Below are positions 25,701 through 37,499 of a DNA stretch of 64,000 nt, in pieces. Every line of letters begins with the position of its first letter. Position 1 is the stretch's first letter. The position numbers and the translations under genes are program-made. The DNA is from Pieris napi. Its lineage: Eukaryota; Arthropoda; Insecta; Lepidoptera; Pieridae. The notes under the pieces are model-generated. The model worked only from the letters and a program-made list of their open reading frames with translations. It searched no databases and was not told the DNA's origin. The DNA lies in assembly GCF_905475465.1 (NCBI RefSeq), contig NC_062250.1, positions 6,780,501-6,844,500 on the forward strand, in the 5' to 3' direction.

Positions 25701-27105
25701 CCTCCAAGAAATTTTGACATGCATCATTAAAACCCTCGAGCCCCTTTAGCGCCGTTCCGATTGGAAGTATAACTTTGTGTACATAATTGTATAATTTTTT
25801 TATGTAAATATTTTTTGTATGAAATTCCGTTGCCCCCGTGATTGGGTTTTAATGATGCGATCTATTCGATACCGCAAGGAGCCTTCAAGTCTGTGTATTT
25901 ATTTTGTAAATATGTGATTTCGATTACAATTAATGCTAGACAACGAGCGTTGTATGACAGCCGTTCGGACTTCTGCGCACACTGTCAGTTTTGTTAGGAC
26001 TGAAGTGGCTACGGCGTATAAACTGTGTCTGACTACCCTCCTATTTAGGTAATAGAGATTTATTTTGTAAAATGTATAATAATTTGTGTAAACTTTTTTA
26101 TATTTGACTATTGTATTGTAAATTTGAATTATTTGTGTCAGATGTCTGTTTATTCATTGTAGCCATCAATTTTGCGATGCATTGGCGTTAAACACGTTTA
26201 GCAGTCACGTCTATACAGAAGTTAATGCATAGGAAAACAACTAGATGGCGCTATATTTAATATCAGTATTTTTAATATGCAATTGTAAAATCTCTTGAAC
26301 AAATATGAATGGATGTTATCTCTTAATACTGATGTAAGTATAGAGTCACTGAACACAGCCTGCGTTCGTTCTAGGTAATAAGCCTTGCACTAGCCTCGAA
26401 TACGAAGGATCAGACATTCCACAGGCCCTATCGAATTAGCTCAATGCAAAAGACTGTATGAGACTTTAAAAGAGAAATATCATGAATAAAAAAAAATATT
26501 TTCTGAAGCACCTTAACGACTTTACAAAACGTGTTTTATGGTGATTTAATGATAAGATCGCAATGTTTAACTCACTAGTATGTAAGGACAAATGCTTTAC
26601 GCCACTGTGATAGACAATACAATTATACCTGAGAGAAAACACCATAGGCATTTATGTGAAATTTATTATTGTCTTATGAAATGGAATGTAATGTACCTAC
26701 TCTCAGTTGTGATGCTGACGGTACTCTATTTGAGTGCGAACATAAAAAATGCAATAATAGCAACATTATGACATGTTCTATTATACAATTTTTATTTGAA
26801 GCCTTATTTATAGTTTAACCACTTCATACTACAAATTTCTTATGAGTACATGTTAGAGTTAAGGTCATCATTTTCCATTTACGTCTTGCGTTATATTGGT
26901 ATACAATTGCATGTTAGTTGAGAAAAAAAATACTATTGCAAATGTTATTCACTAACTCCGTGGTTTTGTACTTTTTATATTCATTTCTCATTACTTTTGT
27001 ACCCTTCATTGCCTTAGTGTTAAAAGCCCAAACTAGAGTACCATCAGTAATAATTAAAAGTACAAAGCGTATGTGCAGAAGTTTCGCGGCTCGACTGTTC
27101 GAGTG

Positions 27106-27172
27106 TTCGCGGTGTGGGGATGTGTGCGTGCGCGCATGAGTGTGTGTATGTGTGCGGCCGCGCGGCCCGCGT
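27106..27172. repeat. GT/GC-rich alternating purine-pyrimidine tract
   Basis: The stretch gtgtgcgtgcgcgc...gtgtgtatgtgtgcggccgcg is much more GC-rich than its surroundings and largely alternates purine and pyrimidine, a composition compatible with Z-DNA. The His/Thr-rich and Arg-rich minus-strand open frame across it is an artefact of the repeat. Confidence 0.6.
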
Positions 27173-27505
27173 CTCGCTGCTCTGTTTGTTGACACATTAT
27201 GTATATTTGAATGAATCAAATTATAAGAGAATATGAATTTTGACATGACTTTTATTTTGTTCTGACTACCATAAAAGATAATTATTAATATAATGTTAAA
27301 ACAGAAAATAATGAACACCGCATTTAAAATTTACCAGCACTTTTTTTTGGTGTCAATTAATTCTTCTTTAAAAAGGATTTAGAGATTTTAACTTTTCCGA
27401 TTGATTCAATAAAGATAGAAAAATAATATATGGACAAGTTTACTTCTTTCTATAAAATAAAACCAAAATACAGCTAAACAATCTATTTACACTAAAATAA
27501 CTAAT

Positions 27506-28701
27506 TTATATATATTTAAATACAACATCCTTAAAACTGTCAACTGTCTGGAGTTCTAGGGTAACAGGGCATTGTAACCAGTTTGCCATGAGCTCTTCTG
27601 AATAGCCTAGTAAGAAATACATCTTAGTTGGTGAGACAGCTCTTCGAATGATGGCAGCTACACGGATATGATTAAATTGCCGTTTTATGATTATCTGCAA
27701 AAGCAAGAGCTTGTTACTTTTATTATATATTGCTATAATTATTATATATTTTTAGAGGGATCAATGTGAATTTTTCAAAAGATTTGGGTACTGTCAATTG
27801 GGGAAAAGTAATTTTTATTATTTCATTAGTTTATTTAATACATATTAGATACATTTCACCTATAAACTGATTTGCACAGCTTCATAAATTTAACCAATGG
27901 TTAATGCATGATGTTCTTTAATATTTTGCATCATTAACATCTAGGCATTAGAAACATATTTAATTAGATACATTTTACTTAAACACTAACAATAATAAAA
28001 ATTAATGTATACTATTGTCTTGACTCTAGCTTTGGATATTATTCAAATCTGGTCTCGGAATTTTAGTAACTCAACTTCAACATCACTAATAATTATTGGT
28101 ATACTTACTTCACTACAAACAAGTCCATGCCAGGTTCCATTCATAAATCTTCTTATGAATTCATCTTCCAGTGCTGTTTCTGATCTACGGATTCCATCTT
28201 TTAAGTTAGCTAAAAAGCAATAATGAAAATTTAAATAATAGTAATTAAAATTGATAATGTTGATTTTCTTTACAGTAATAAAATAAATATCAGCAATATT
28301 ATATACTAGCTCCAATACATAAGAAGAAAGAATGTTTAAGCAGTATATGCTGTATAATAAAAATGTTGTCCCTAAATTATATATCAACTAGTATAAAGAA
28401 TATACCCACAGGTATTCCATGAATTCCAAGTTTTTCTGTGAGCAATATAATGTGGTGGATTAGCCATTTCGTAAGTAAGGGGTTTGTCCCTCTTTTTTGT
28501 GATTCTGTATTTTCCGGAGACAACTCTGCATAATGCTGTTGAGGTATGAAATTGGGAAGCCAATATAGGAGCATTTTTGGTTATAATAGAGGCATTCTGT
28601 AAGAGATATAGATTTTAATATGGCCTACTGTATACACTGCAAATATTTAAAAGTACTTTAATCAAGTTTACCTGAGCTAATTTAATAACTGAGAAATTCA
28701 T
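27506..28701 (-). CDS. mRpS24: mitochondrial ribosomal protein S24 (uS3m), 4 exons
   Basis: Exons on the minus strand: 28672-28701 (ATG), 28410-28596, 28109-28209, 27506-27694 (stop). They total 507 nt, or 168 codons plus stop, with consistent phases. The product is a protein of the mitochondrial small ribosomal subunit. Residues 1-35 (MNFSVIKLAQNASIITKNAP...) lack acidic residues and fit a mitochondrial targeting peptide. Family motifs follow: GKYRITKKRDKPLTYEMANP, HRKTWNSWNT, RRSETALEDEFIRRFM, GTWHGL, IIIKRQFNHIRVAAIIRR, SPTKMYFLLGYSEE and the C-terminal LELQTV..KDVVFKYI. The length fits the family as I know it. The first exon is only 30 nt. The gene is convergent with twin and divergent from the LDLa gene at 31102. 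Confidence 0.93.
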
Positions 28702-29504
28702 AATTTTATATTAATAGATCATAAATTTAAATAACCTCGCAAGTGAAATCAAAACACAAATAAGCACAGATCACGTAAGTTAGTTGGGATTCATTATTTG
28801 GAAAATTAATATCAAATTCACAAATGACATTGACAATTATTTCACGTCAATTATGCGGGACAAAATCACTTTGCGACAGGTGTGACTATTGACTAAACTA
28901 CGATCACCGAATGAATTTATGTATATGAAACTGGTCACGTGAGCTATGTCATTCATGTTGTTATACGTTAAATGTTTATAACTGGGGGGTTTTTTAACTA
29001 TTACTAAGCAATAGAAATCCGCAGCAACGGAAATCACATTTTACAGACCATGCATTTACTTGGTCCTTTTATGTACACATTCATTTCATGCCTATCCATA
29101 CTCATGGATACCCACCTACTCCAATTACTATATTTTAACTGCAAAAAGTAATAAAAGATAAAACTAAAGTGTGAAAGTAAAATTACAGAATAGAGCGGGC
29201 GACCAGTGTCTAGGGACGCTTTCTTAAGGACTTAGCTTGACGTGATTTACACCTAAAAACTAAAGCATAGGAACCACGTAAAAAGAAGACTGTCTGCCTT
29301 ATCTACCTGACCTTGCTCTTTTACTCTGAAATAAATGTCTTGGTGAATGAGATGCCATTTCCTGGTGCTTTTATTCCTTTTAAATACCAACCATTAAGTT
29401 TCGTTCGTATATATTTATCAATGTCAGTCAAGTGACAACGTTATTTTAGTCACATTTTAATGTCAGATGTTATTCACGATAGGTACATTATTGTTTGAAT
29501 CTAA
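28702..29504. other. intergenic, upstream of mRpS24
   Basis: This should contain the mRpS24 promoter on its left side. No TATA box, initiator or recognisable repeat stood out, and the short open frames show no motif. Confidence 0.4.
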
Positions 29505-30209
29505 AGTGCCCTGTAAACGATCAAATTTGCTTCAAACTTCACGTTTTCATCAAACAATAGCTTAGACGATCAAACCAAATATCTATCAAATTTGTTAAAT
29601 TTTTAGTAGATTCTCCTTTCGTGAAGTGACGTCGCCGTACCGAGCGATTCAGATGACGCATTTTTGGCATTGACTCTAGCACTGTGTATCAAGACAAAAA
29701 AAAGAAGACGATGGAGTCGAGAATGGTTGAAATTAAAAGATAAATATACCCACGAGAATTTGCTACGGGAAATATTGCGTACATAACCTGAAGACTACGC
29801 AAACTTCCTGCGCATGGACTATAAAACTTTTGAAGATTTACTGACTATACTCCATACGGTTTTATTTAATAATTAAAATAAAAAGCCTTTTATTTCTTGC
29901 TAAAAGATATACAAAATAACATAGGTTTACTAAAAAGAAATAGGTTTACAAAAAATCAGGATAAACAGATATGAAATGCAACATAAATTCTTTGTTAGTA
30001 ATCTTGACACTCATATTGTCACTGAGCGTAGCGTCCTCCTTGATGTAACGAGTGAGATCTTGTTTCAAACTCGACATCAATCCAGATTTTCATCAAACAC
30101 GACAAACACGTAGAATGTTTGACAAACGCGTCAAACACAGCAGTACACTATCAAATAATTTGACAAACACGTAAAATTTGACAAACAATTTGATCGTTTA
30201 CAGGTCACT
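29505..30209. mobile_element. PIF/Harbinger transposon, internally deleted (705 bp)
   Basis: Inverted ends: left agtgccctgtaaacgatcaa; the right end reverse-complemented reads agtgacctgtaaacgatcaa. The flanking TAA at 29502-29504 and 30210-30212 fits the 3 bp TWA target duplication of PIF/Harbinger. Inside, plus-strand 29700-29850 encodes a HARBI1-like N-terminal fragment (KRRRWSREWLKLKDKY, then a stop, then YANFLRMDYKTFEDLL). The catalytic DDE region is absent, so the copy cannot move by itself. Confidence 0.85.
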
Positions 30210-30582
30210 TAAGAACAAGAACTAAAGTATGTACACCACTCTAAAATAGCAAACAAGGTAATATCACCTTTTTTATTTATTATTTATTCTTTATATTCTA
30301 ACGCCTTCCGAATACACTGAAGTAGATAAAATAACGTTTATCCGTTTACGTTTTTCCCGTTTTCAACGAAAACAGTTCATTCAACAATCTATACTTTTTA
30401 GTTGCCTTCAACCGTTCCCTTTTGATTTATGTAGATACTACACTCCGAAAAGACGACAACAATTTTTCTAAATTTATTGCCATTTTATGATAAAGTAAAT
30501 TCAGCAATTTAATGCAAATCAATCGAGCCGATATTTCGGTTATAAAACCTTTTTAAAATTCTCATAACATAAAAATGCCGCT

Positions 30583-30904
30583 TTCGTCACGAGAGTGTTC
30601 CTTCACCGTTCGAGATGTTAATATCCTACATAGATACAAAACGCATCGATGCACAGCTGGGTTTTGAACGCAATACCGGGTTTGATAATCTAATACCGCT
30701 CCTTATCATAATAATTAACCCCAGTGGTGCTACAAATCTTGTCTCAGATTTCTCTATCTGAGACATGCCGATTTCCTCACACTATTTTGTACGAGCGAGT
30801 GTTCATTACGCACATAGAAAGAAAAGTTAATTAGTGTCTAGCCGTGATCCGAATGTATGACCTATGGGTTGATGGTCGCTCAAGCCACTAGGCCAACATT
30901 GCCC
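30583..30904 (-). mobile_element. two adjacent SINE fragments
   Basis: 30721-30904 is a shortened copy of the SINE at 17004: it keeps ccagtggtgctacaa, gacatgccgatttcctcac and the tRNA-like head ggccaacattgccc. 30583-30700 carries a further fragment (ttccttcaccgttcgag, then gatgcacagctgggtt). Both are in the same orientation as the other SINEs in the window. Confidence 0.65.
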
Positions 30905-31101
30905 AGAATAAATAAAGTTATCATTGAAAAGATCTTTACATTGCATACGAATATTTTAAAGTTTGTGTTTAACCACAATGGTTTCTAATTAAATTGCCAT
31001 CAAATCTATAATGAACAGGTAAATTGGCTATTAAATTAACAACAGTTTTATGATAATTACCTTCTAATATTATACGTACTTTTAAAAATTCTAACAAGAG
31101 A

Positions 31102-34100
31102 ATGCGGCAGTTTACCATTATCTTTCTTTCATATTTTGCGATAATTATAAAAGGTAATATGATTTGCTAAATACATCTCTTTCATTCAATAATTATTGTT
31201 ATAAAATTCAGATTTCATCCAATAATCCATATACCTTAAATTGGATCAACTATTTACCCATTAAACACATTTTAATAACAAAATACAAAAGCTTATACAG
31301 AGTAATAAATTATTATTGTTAAAGGTGACGTGTCAAGCAAACTAGAATCGCGCAATCCCCTCATTGATATAATTCTCAAGAAAATTAGTAAAATATCTTC
31401 AGAATCCGTCCAAAATGGGACATATATTGACGATGACGATGAGTTTAATAAAATCGAGAGACAACTCAAAAAAGCAGCAGAGCCTTTAGGAGAAAAAGGC
31501 GACAAATATGTCAAACTGATTATGCGAGGAATCCGATCCGGTAAAAATAAGATCAAAAAAATAAATGACATTATGAGTAATTCTAATCAAGATGAATTAC
31601 TAGCAAGTGATTTACATGAAAATGGTAAGAAAGTAGATCTATATGGGACACAGGTCGTTATAATAATAATTTAAAATTGTATATAAATTACCAATTTTAA
31701 AAATATGGCGAGTGAGTTCGTCGTACGGATGTACGAAAATTTGGTTTAAATTTATTGTACGCTTAAAAAGTGCCCAGTATAATTCCTTTGTAAAGCTTAA
31801 TCTTTGTTTATTTATATATCTATATATTACAATTTCTTATACTAGCGTGCTCGCGTGCTAAGGTGACGAACCTACCTCCGTACTAGTTTAAAAAAATGTT
31901 ACCGAATTAATCGTCAAAAAAATAGCGGTAAAGAGAGAGAAATGAGAAATTGAATTCCATTTTAGTACGTAACTCAAACAGAGAGGATCTTGAAGCAAAT
32001 AGAATGGATGCATCTTTGCAAACAAAATTCAATGTAACGAAGGGTGAAAAAGAAAACATTTTTAATTCTATTGAAGATAGGTTACGAAAAGCTGCAGTAC
32101 CACTGGGCGATCAAGGAGAAAAATACGTCAAAATAATTATGCGAGGAATTCGCAATGGCAACAAGAATATCAAATTAACAGTCAACGATAAATCATTAGA
32201 TAAGAGTAAACATTACCTAATATTAAATTTACACTATCACTCCAAAATTTTACGTTTGTAATTACTTTTTATACTACTATTTGCAGATATTGGACACGGA
32301 AAGCCACGTGATACTATGTTACATTATATAATCGAAAGAATTGGTAAGTTGTCTCTGGATTCAATTCGTCAAATTAAAACTGACTCTGAATTTGAAGATA
32401 AACTCAAATCGGTCGAAAATAACTTGAAAATAGCAGCGGAGTCAAAAGGAGAAAAGGGAAAGAAATACGTAGACTTAATTCTGCGGGCTTTACGTCGCAT
32501 TTATAGACAGACTCGTGATGTAGATTATAACAATAAAGTAACGATGTCTGATGAAGTTGATAAAGTCGTTGATCATACCTATAAATTACATAATATGATT
32601 AAAATTGATGAGGGTAATGATAGACTAAGAAACCAAGTAATTCAAGACATAGCAAGTACTGTTAAGAAACTCATAATAAAATATCATATATCTGGAAATG
32701 ATACAACATTATTACAAGAAATCAAAATGAAATTATTTGAAAGTTTGAAGCATAAAGATTTAATAAACACCAATGATGATATAAGGTCATTAACTAACTT
32801 GCTAATTGATGGAATAAATGCAGCGATTACAAATTTAAACATGAATAGACGATATGGTAACAGAATTCAACATAACATAAATAGCATATTAGAATTTAAA
32901 AGACCTCAAGAAAATCCATCAGTTTCTTATAAAGAATGCAGGGATACGGTCAACAAAACTTGTTCTAATATAAATTTAATAAAATCCCTAAAATGCTCTA
33001 ATGAGAATAAAATAATCCACATAACTCAACTTTGCAATGGAAATGCTGATTGCTCTGATTATTCAGATGAAAAGTATTGCACAGAACAGGGTAATTGCGA
33101 ACTATTTTCTTATTTATTATTATTGATTATAAGTATAACATTATTATTTGACTACACACAACTTGCGAATCCCAGAACAACAAAATATTTTTCGTTTTGC
33201 GAAGCAACAAAACACTATCAGACTAGGGATTTTGCGCATGGTTTTGTTAAGTAGCTACATATGTTCTAATCTTGTATATGTTCATAAACTTTTAAACATA
33301 TAGTAGTCGTTATAATTCTGACATGTATTCATATTGTATATATTTATATCTATTATGTTTTGACAAGAACATTTCAATGCGATATAATAATGGATACCAA
33401 TAATTTTAGCTATCAAAAAGCTTCGATTTGCACATAACATTCTTACTGGCATAAATAAACCATTAGAAAGCGGTTGCTTTACGGCTGCAATGAATCGAAA
33501 CATACTTTCAAGACAAAATAATTTTTTACAAGATATATTAAATTCCCAATTAGAGTTTATTGAAAAATATAAATCTGAACATCGTATTAAACTTGCAACA
33601 AATGGCAATACAAGAAATCGTCTAATAAATGAAATTACTGATGTATTAAGCACTTTGACAATGGCGCTAGATAAAGCTTTTTGTTCCAATAAAAATACTC
33701 GAAGATTTAATGAAATACTGGACGAAGAAGATCCTTGGCCAACAGATAAGTGGCCTCCTACGTCATGTCCCTGTCTTCAAGGACCATGTCAGAATTGTAC
33801 CTACCCGTGCAAAAGAATATGTTGGCACAAGAGTAGTTTAATAAATTGGAACTGCGAGTCTGTAAACCAGTCATCTATGGTACCTTTAAGTGTAATTTGT
33901 GATGGTAAAATTGACTGTTTTGATGAATCCGATGAAAAAGGATGTTTTTTAGGTAAGTAATAATTAAGTTCATCAGTTTTAGCAATAGACTTAGTGATTC
34001 GTTTTTTACATCCAAAATTAAAATATTTGTCTTGCTTTCGAGTCCGTATGATTTTCATGAATGAAACGCAGTACAAAATACGTATTAAAGCATTATTAAT

Positions 34101-35739
34101 TACCAAGTCTGTATGTTATTCATATCTAATATTACCGTATCTAATATATTTTGTTCCATAGAATTATTATAAACTAATTCTTATATAAGTATACATATTT
34201 AACATTATAGCTACAACACATGGTAAATTTGCCGCTCACAAGAATTTTGTTGAAGTAACAGATGCTTTAAAATTGAAAGCATCTAAAGATTACAAAGCTG
34301 AAAGAAATAAAATCTGGGTACTTATCCACGCAGTGTATGATCTAGAAAAGATAAGCCTTAAACCGAATCCTAACCCAGCGTCACTTAAGAAACATCGAAA
34401 CGAGTGCTTCAAATTAATCACAATGGTTTATACTGAATTATTAAAGCATACATCTTATGCATTTGAAGCAGAGGAACTGTACCAATTTCTGTTGAATATA
34501 AACCAACAGCTGGGCACGATTATTAAGCAAATTGGTACGGGAAACAAGAAAGTCATATCAGGCGGATGTTTCTGTAGAGAGGAAAAATGTGCAGTTTCCT
34601 ATTGTTCTAGAAAATGTAAGAAGGCTTGCGCTGTTGAACTTAAATTCACTAAATATTATTGTTTGGGTAAACTTAATAAATCAATTGATATTGATAACAT
34701 TTGTGATGGAACTCCCGACTGCCCATTAGAAGATGATGAACGGGACTGTAAAAAAGGTAATTATTTGTCAATCTTGGAATGACTTTTCTCACTTTAAGTA
34801 TATGTTCTAGATTATTATATTATTATAGTATTAGGTAAGACGACGTGGGATATAGTAGATAGAATATTAATAGATCTTCCATATGTAATATATTTTCAGA
34901 TTCAAAAAAATTCAAAAAATTCAGTGAGTGATAATATCTTTTGTTACCAAATAATGAACGATAATTATACATTATATTTTCAATTAATATATTTGTTAAG
35001 ACCACATACATGGCTGTAGAATTTATATTTTTCGTAACGAGAAAATGTGATCTTTTGGAAGATATTTCGTTCCAATCTCTGGCAGGAGTACAAAGGATTC
35101 TTACTCTGATTCTTTGATAAAGGACCAGTCCAACAATATTTTTCTTTTATTCAATACATTTATAATTTACAGAGATGTGTCGAAATCATCATCTAAGGTT
35201 GTTACAATTTAAAATTGAAGATGTTGGTGTAAAACAGAAAGGTACTTCGATGGGTGAAGTTCTATCTACTTGGAAAGAAACGGTAACCAAGCAATCAATT
35301 TTAATATAGGCAAAAGTATTGTTAATAAGGGCCCAGCTAATATTAAATAAAATTGCTCCATTACATATAGCAAACCTACCTATTATTGAACGCGTAACAC
35401 TTATGGTGCTAAAACAATTTATATCAATATCTAATAATGCGAAATATTAACTGTATCTTAAGTTAAGTAACTTTGAATTTCAACATATACATTATACAAC
35501 TGTTACTCAAATTAATAAAACCTTATTTGTAGGTCATAAATACCTTAAAGGTAGCTGAAAAATCTGGAAAACCAACGCCTAAACTGATCAAAGAAATTGT
35601 AAAGGGTGCCCTAAGAGATCTCGTAATGACCTACGGTTCTGTGGAGGAGTACCGACGGAAGAATAACAATTATGCTCTAGATGAGTTTACTTTAATAGCT
35701 CAAAATGTTCTCGATGCTGTACGATCTTGTAGCAAATAA
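31102..35739 (+). CDS. secreted protein with repeated helical cassettes and three LDLa modules (8 exons)
   Basis: Exons: 31102-31153, 31325-31624, 31966-32205, 32287-33090, 33410-33952, 34211-34756, 35173-35282, 35533-35739. They give 2802 nt and 933 residues in one frame. Exon 1 encodes a signal peptide (MRQFTIIFLSYFAIIIKG). Exons 2, 3 and 4 each carry a related Lys-rich helical cassette, recognisable by AAEPLGEKGDKYV, AAVPLGDQGEKYV and AAESKGEKGKKYV followed by MRGIR or LRALR. The exons look like products of tandem exon duplication. LDL-receptor class A modules end exons 4, 5 and 6, with Ca-binding cores DCSDYSDEKYC, DCFDESDEKGC and DCPLEDDERDC. Other Cys-rich stretches precede the second and third (CPCLQGPCQNC; CFCREEKC). 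There is no transmembrane segment and no protease domain. I do not recognise the family. Relation to LDLa-bearing insect proteases such as Nudel is possible but unproven. Confidence 0.8.
33091..33409 (+). other. intron 4 of the LDLa/helical-cassette gene
   Basis: Bounded by gtaatt at 33091 and ttttag ending at 33409. The exon frame happens to stay open for another 160 bp into the intron before a TAG at 33252-33254, which makes the preceding exon look longer than it is. The extension (hydrophobic run then non-repetitive sequence) has no match to the rest of the protein. If the intron were retained the product would end just after the first LDLa module with a hydrophobic tail. Confidence 0.6.
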
Positions 35740-36230
35740 TGAATTGAGTAAAGAATCATTAGTCAAAGGAGATTTTTATTAATAGGATATTTATAATTTA
35801 GTCCAAGTTCTCAGTCTAAATTTTAAAATACCTCACAAATTAGCCAATATATATTTACGACATGTCATATATTTTTTTCTAATCTTATAATTATTTAACA
35901 AAGCCTCCAGATTTTGCGTCGCGCTCACGCCCCGTTCGCGTCCCGTTCCGCCGTACCTACTTTATTGAACAATTAAAAAAAATTGGGAAAAACCTTATGA
36001 ACGATGTTAAATAAATATCTACAGACATTTCATGGTGTACGAAAAGGAAACAATTAAAAGAATTTGCGGGCCTTCTATTCAGCTAAACATATTATATTAC
36101 AAACATAACTCCAACGGGACATCCTCTTATATTAAAAACAAAAAAGTTAATAAACAATTTCATTCATTGTAGTACGCGACATCGACTTCTTCACTTCTTC
36201 ATCGGCACTTGGTCACAATTCTTGTTCCCA
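35740..36230. other. intergenic, between LDLa gene and protease homologue
   Basis: Only 491 bp separate the TAA of the upstream gene from the ATG of the next, so this must hold the 3' UTR of one and the promoter/5' UTR of the other. A GC-richer patch (gcgtcgcgctcacgccccgttcgcgtccc...) at about 35917-35960 is unlike its surroundings. Aataaa-type signals occur at 36010 and elsewhere. Confidence 0.45.
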
Positions 36231-37472
36231 ATGATAACTTTAAGTATTTTTACATGTAAGTAATTTTTTTTTTAAATATCGAACATAAACAAAGGAAACG
36301 TATTAGGTGTATAACATTAAAGCTCCTGACTGAGTTAATGTGATTAATCCAACCATTTAAAAAACTTGCTATATTTTATAAGTAAAAATTTGTTTTACGT
36401 AGTAAATAATAAAAAAAATAACGCTATTCATATAAGAGGTCGAACTTCGAGCTCTTTAAATAATAAATTTGCATTTACATCCGTTTCTTATGGAATACTT
36501 GCAATAAAAATCAATATTATTTTAATTTGTTTTATTAAACAAGCATGTTATTGTGACAATTTTTGATACCTTTCGAGTACAGAAATTACTTAATCTTATC
36601 CAATTTTAAATCCCCAACTAGGCATTTTATTAAATTGGCTGACTCCTGGATTAACGAAGAGCGAAATAGAATCTGAAAGTTTTGAATGGGACCGTAACGA
36701 TCGTTCATTTGACTGTATAGTTGGAATAGAAGTAGATAAAAAAAGAGTGGGGCAAGGTGTTATTGTCAACCTCCGAACTATAGTAACATCAGCTAACCCT
36801 TTAAATGCATACATAAATAACAAGAATGCAGTCAAAGTATTTTCTGTGGAGAAAAAAATATTTAATAATTCAGTTGATTATCCTATAGATTCAATTAAAG
36901 GTAATCAGGTAAAAAGAGAAAGTGTTTGGATCCAAATTGGCGAAGACCGTACTAATTCACCCATTCATGATATAGTACTGATTATTCTCAGCAATAATGT
37001 ATCTGAGGCTCATAAAATCGCAACATTTCCTTTTTCTGATGAACTATTTGAAGCTCCTCTGCCCGATAGCGGATGGATTGTTTCTGGGTTTGGATATGCT
37101 GACATACAACATATTAAGAATCATAGAATTTTGGAGATAACGACTCTACCTGGTAAGCTTTTAGATTGTGATGAATGGTTTCCACGTGACTGGGGTAATT
37201 TTATATGTATTGATAACGAGGAAAATCTTCCTGGAGTGCCATCTGGCGGGCCTTTATTTCACATTGATCACGGCAAAACTTTATTCGGTGTCGGATGTTT
37301 TTCATTGAGAAAGGGCAATGAGAGTATTCTAGTATTTACAAATCTTAAATTATATCGATTTGGATTACGAGGGTATTTTTTTAATCCTACGGAGGGCCCT
37401 AAAAAGAAAGAGGAGACTACGACTATGCCAAATAATAAGTTAAATATTACAAAAAGTGATATAGTATTGTAA
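36231..37472 (+). CDS. secreted trypsin-like serine protease homologue, catalytically dead (2 exons)
   Basis: Exons 36231-36255 and 36622-37472 encode 291 residues. The join yields a signal peptide (MITLSIFTCILLNWLTPG). The trypsin fold is recognisable by CIVGIEV, VGQGVIVNLRTIVTSA (usual position of TAAHC), HDIVLIIL (Asp 102 position), CDEWF, NFICID and PSGGPLF (Ser 195 position). The catalytic His is replaced: the motif reads TSAN. The usual GDSGGP reads GVPSGGP, so the Asp before Ser is gone too. No Arg/Lys activation site precedes IVG. The protein therefore cannot be a normal trypsin-like enzyme; serine protease homologues of insects often act as cofactors or binding proteins. A Lys/Glu/Thr-rich tail of about 25 residues follows the domain. 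It lies 0.5 kb downstream of the LDLa gene on the same strand. Confidence 0.83.
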
Positions 37473-37499
37473 TATAATAATTATAGCCTCTTTTGAGAC

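Larger units (their letters stand above)
21421..27505 (+). other. gene-free stretch, probably long twin 3' UTR and intergenic DNA
   Basis: No coding exon is supported between the twin stop and the convergent mRpS24 gene. Base composition is less repeat-like than in the introns and no SINE or LINE fragment was seen. Pumilio-type tgtaaata sites occur near 25803 and 25908. Possible poly(A) signals include aataaa near 25231 and near 27406. How far the twin transcript extends cannot be read from the sequence. Confidence 0.45.

Noticed and set aside
26914..27318. 134-codon minus-strand open frame with His/Thr and Arg repeats
   Set aside because: It is the translation of the GT/GC-rich simple-sequence tract at 27106-27172; the flanking parts have no motif or splice context.
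33282..33689. 135-codon minus-strand frame opposite the LDLa gene
   Set aside because: It overlaps the well-supported plus-strand exon 33410-33952 and has no domain.
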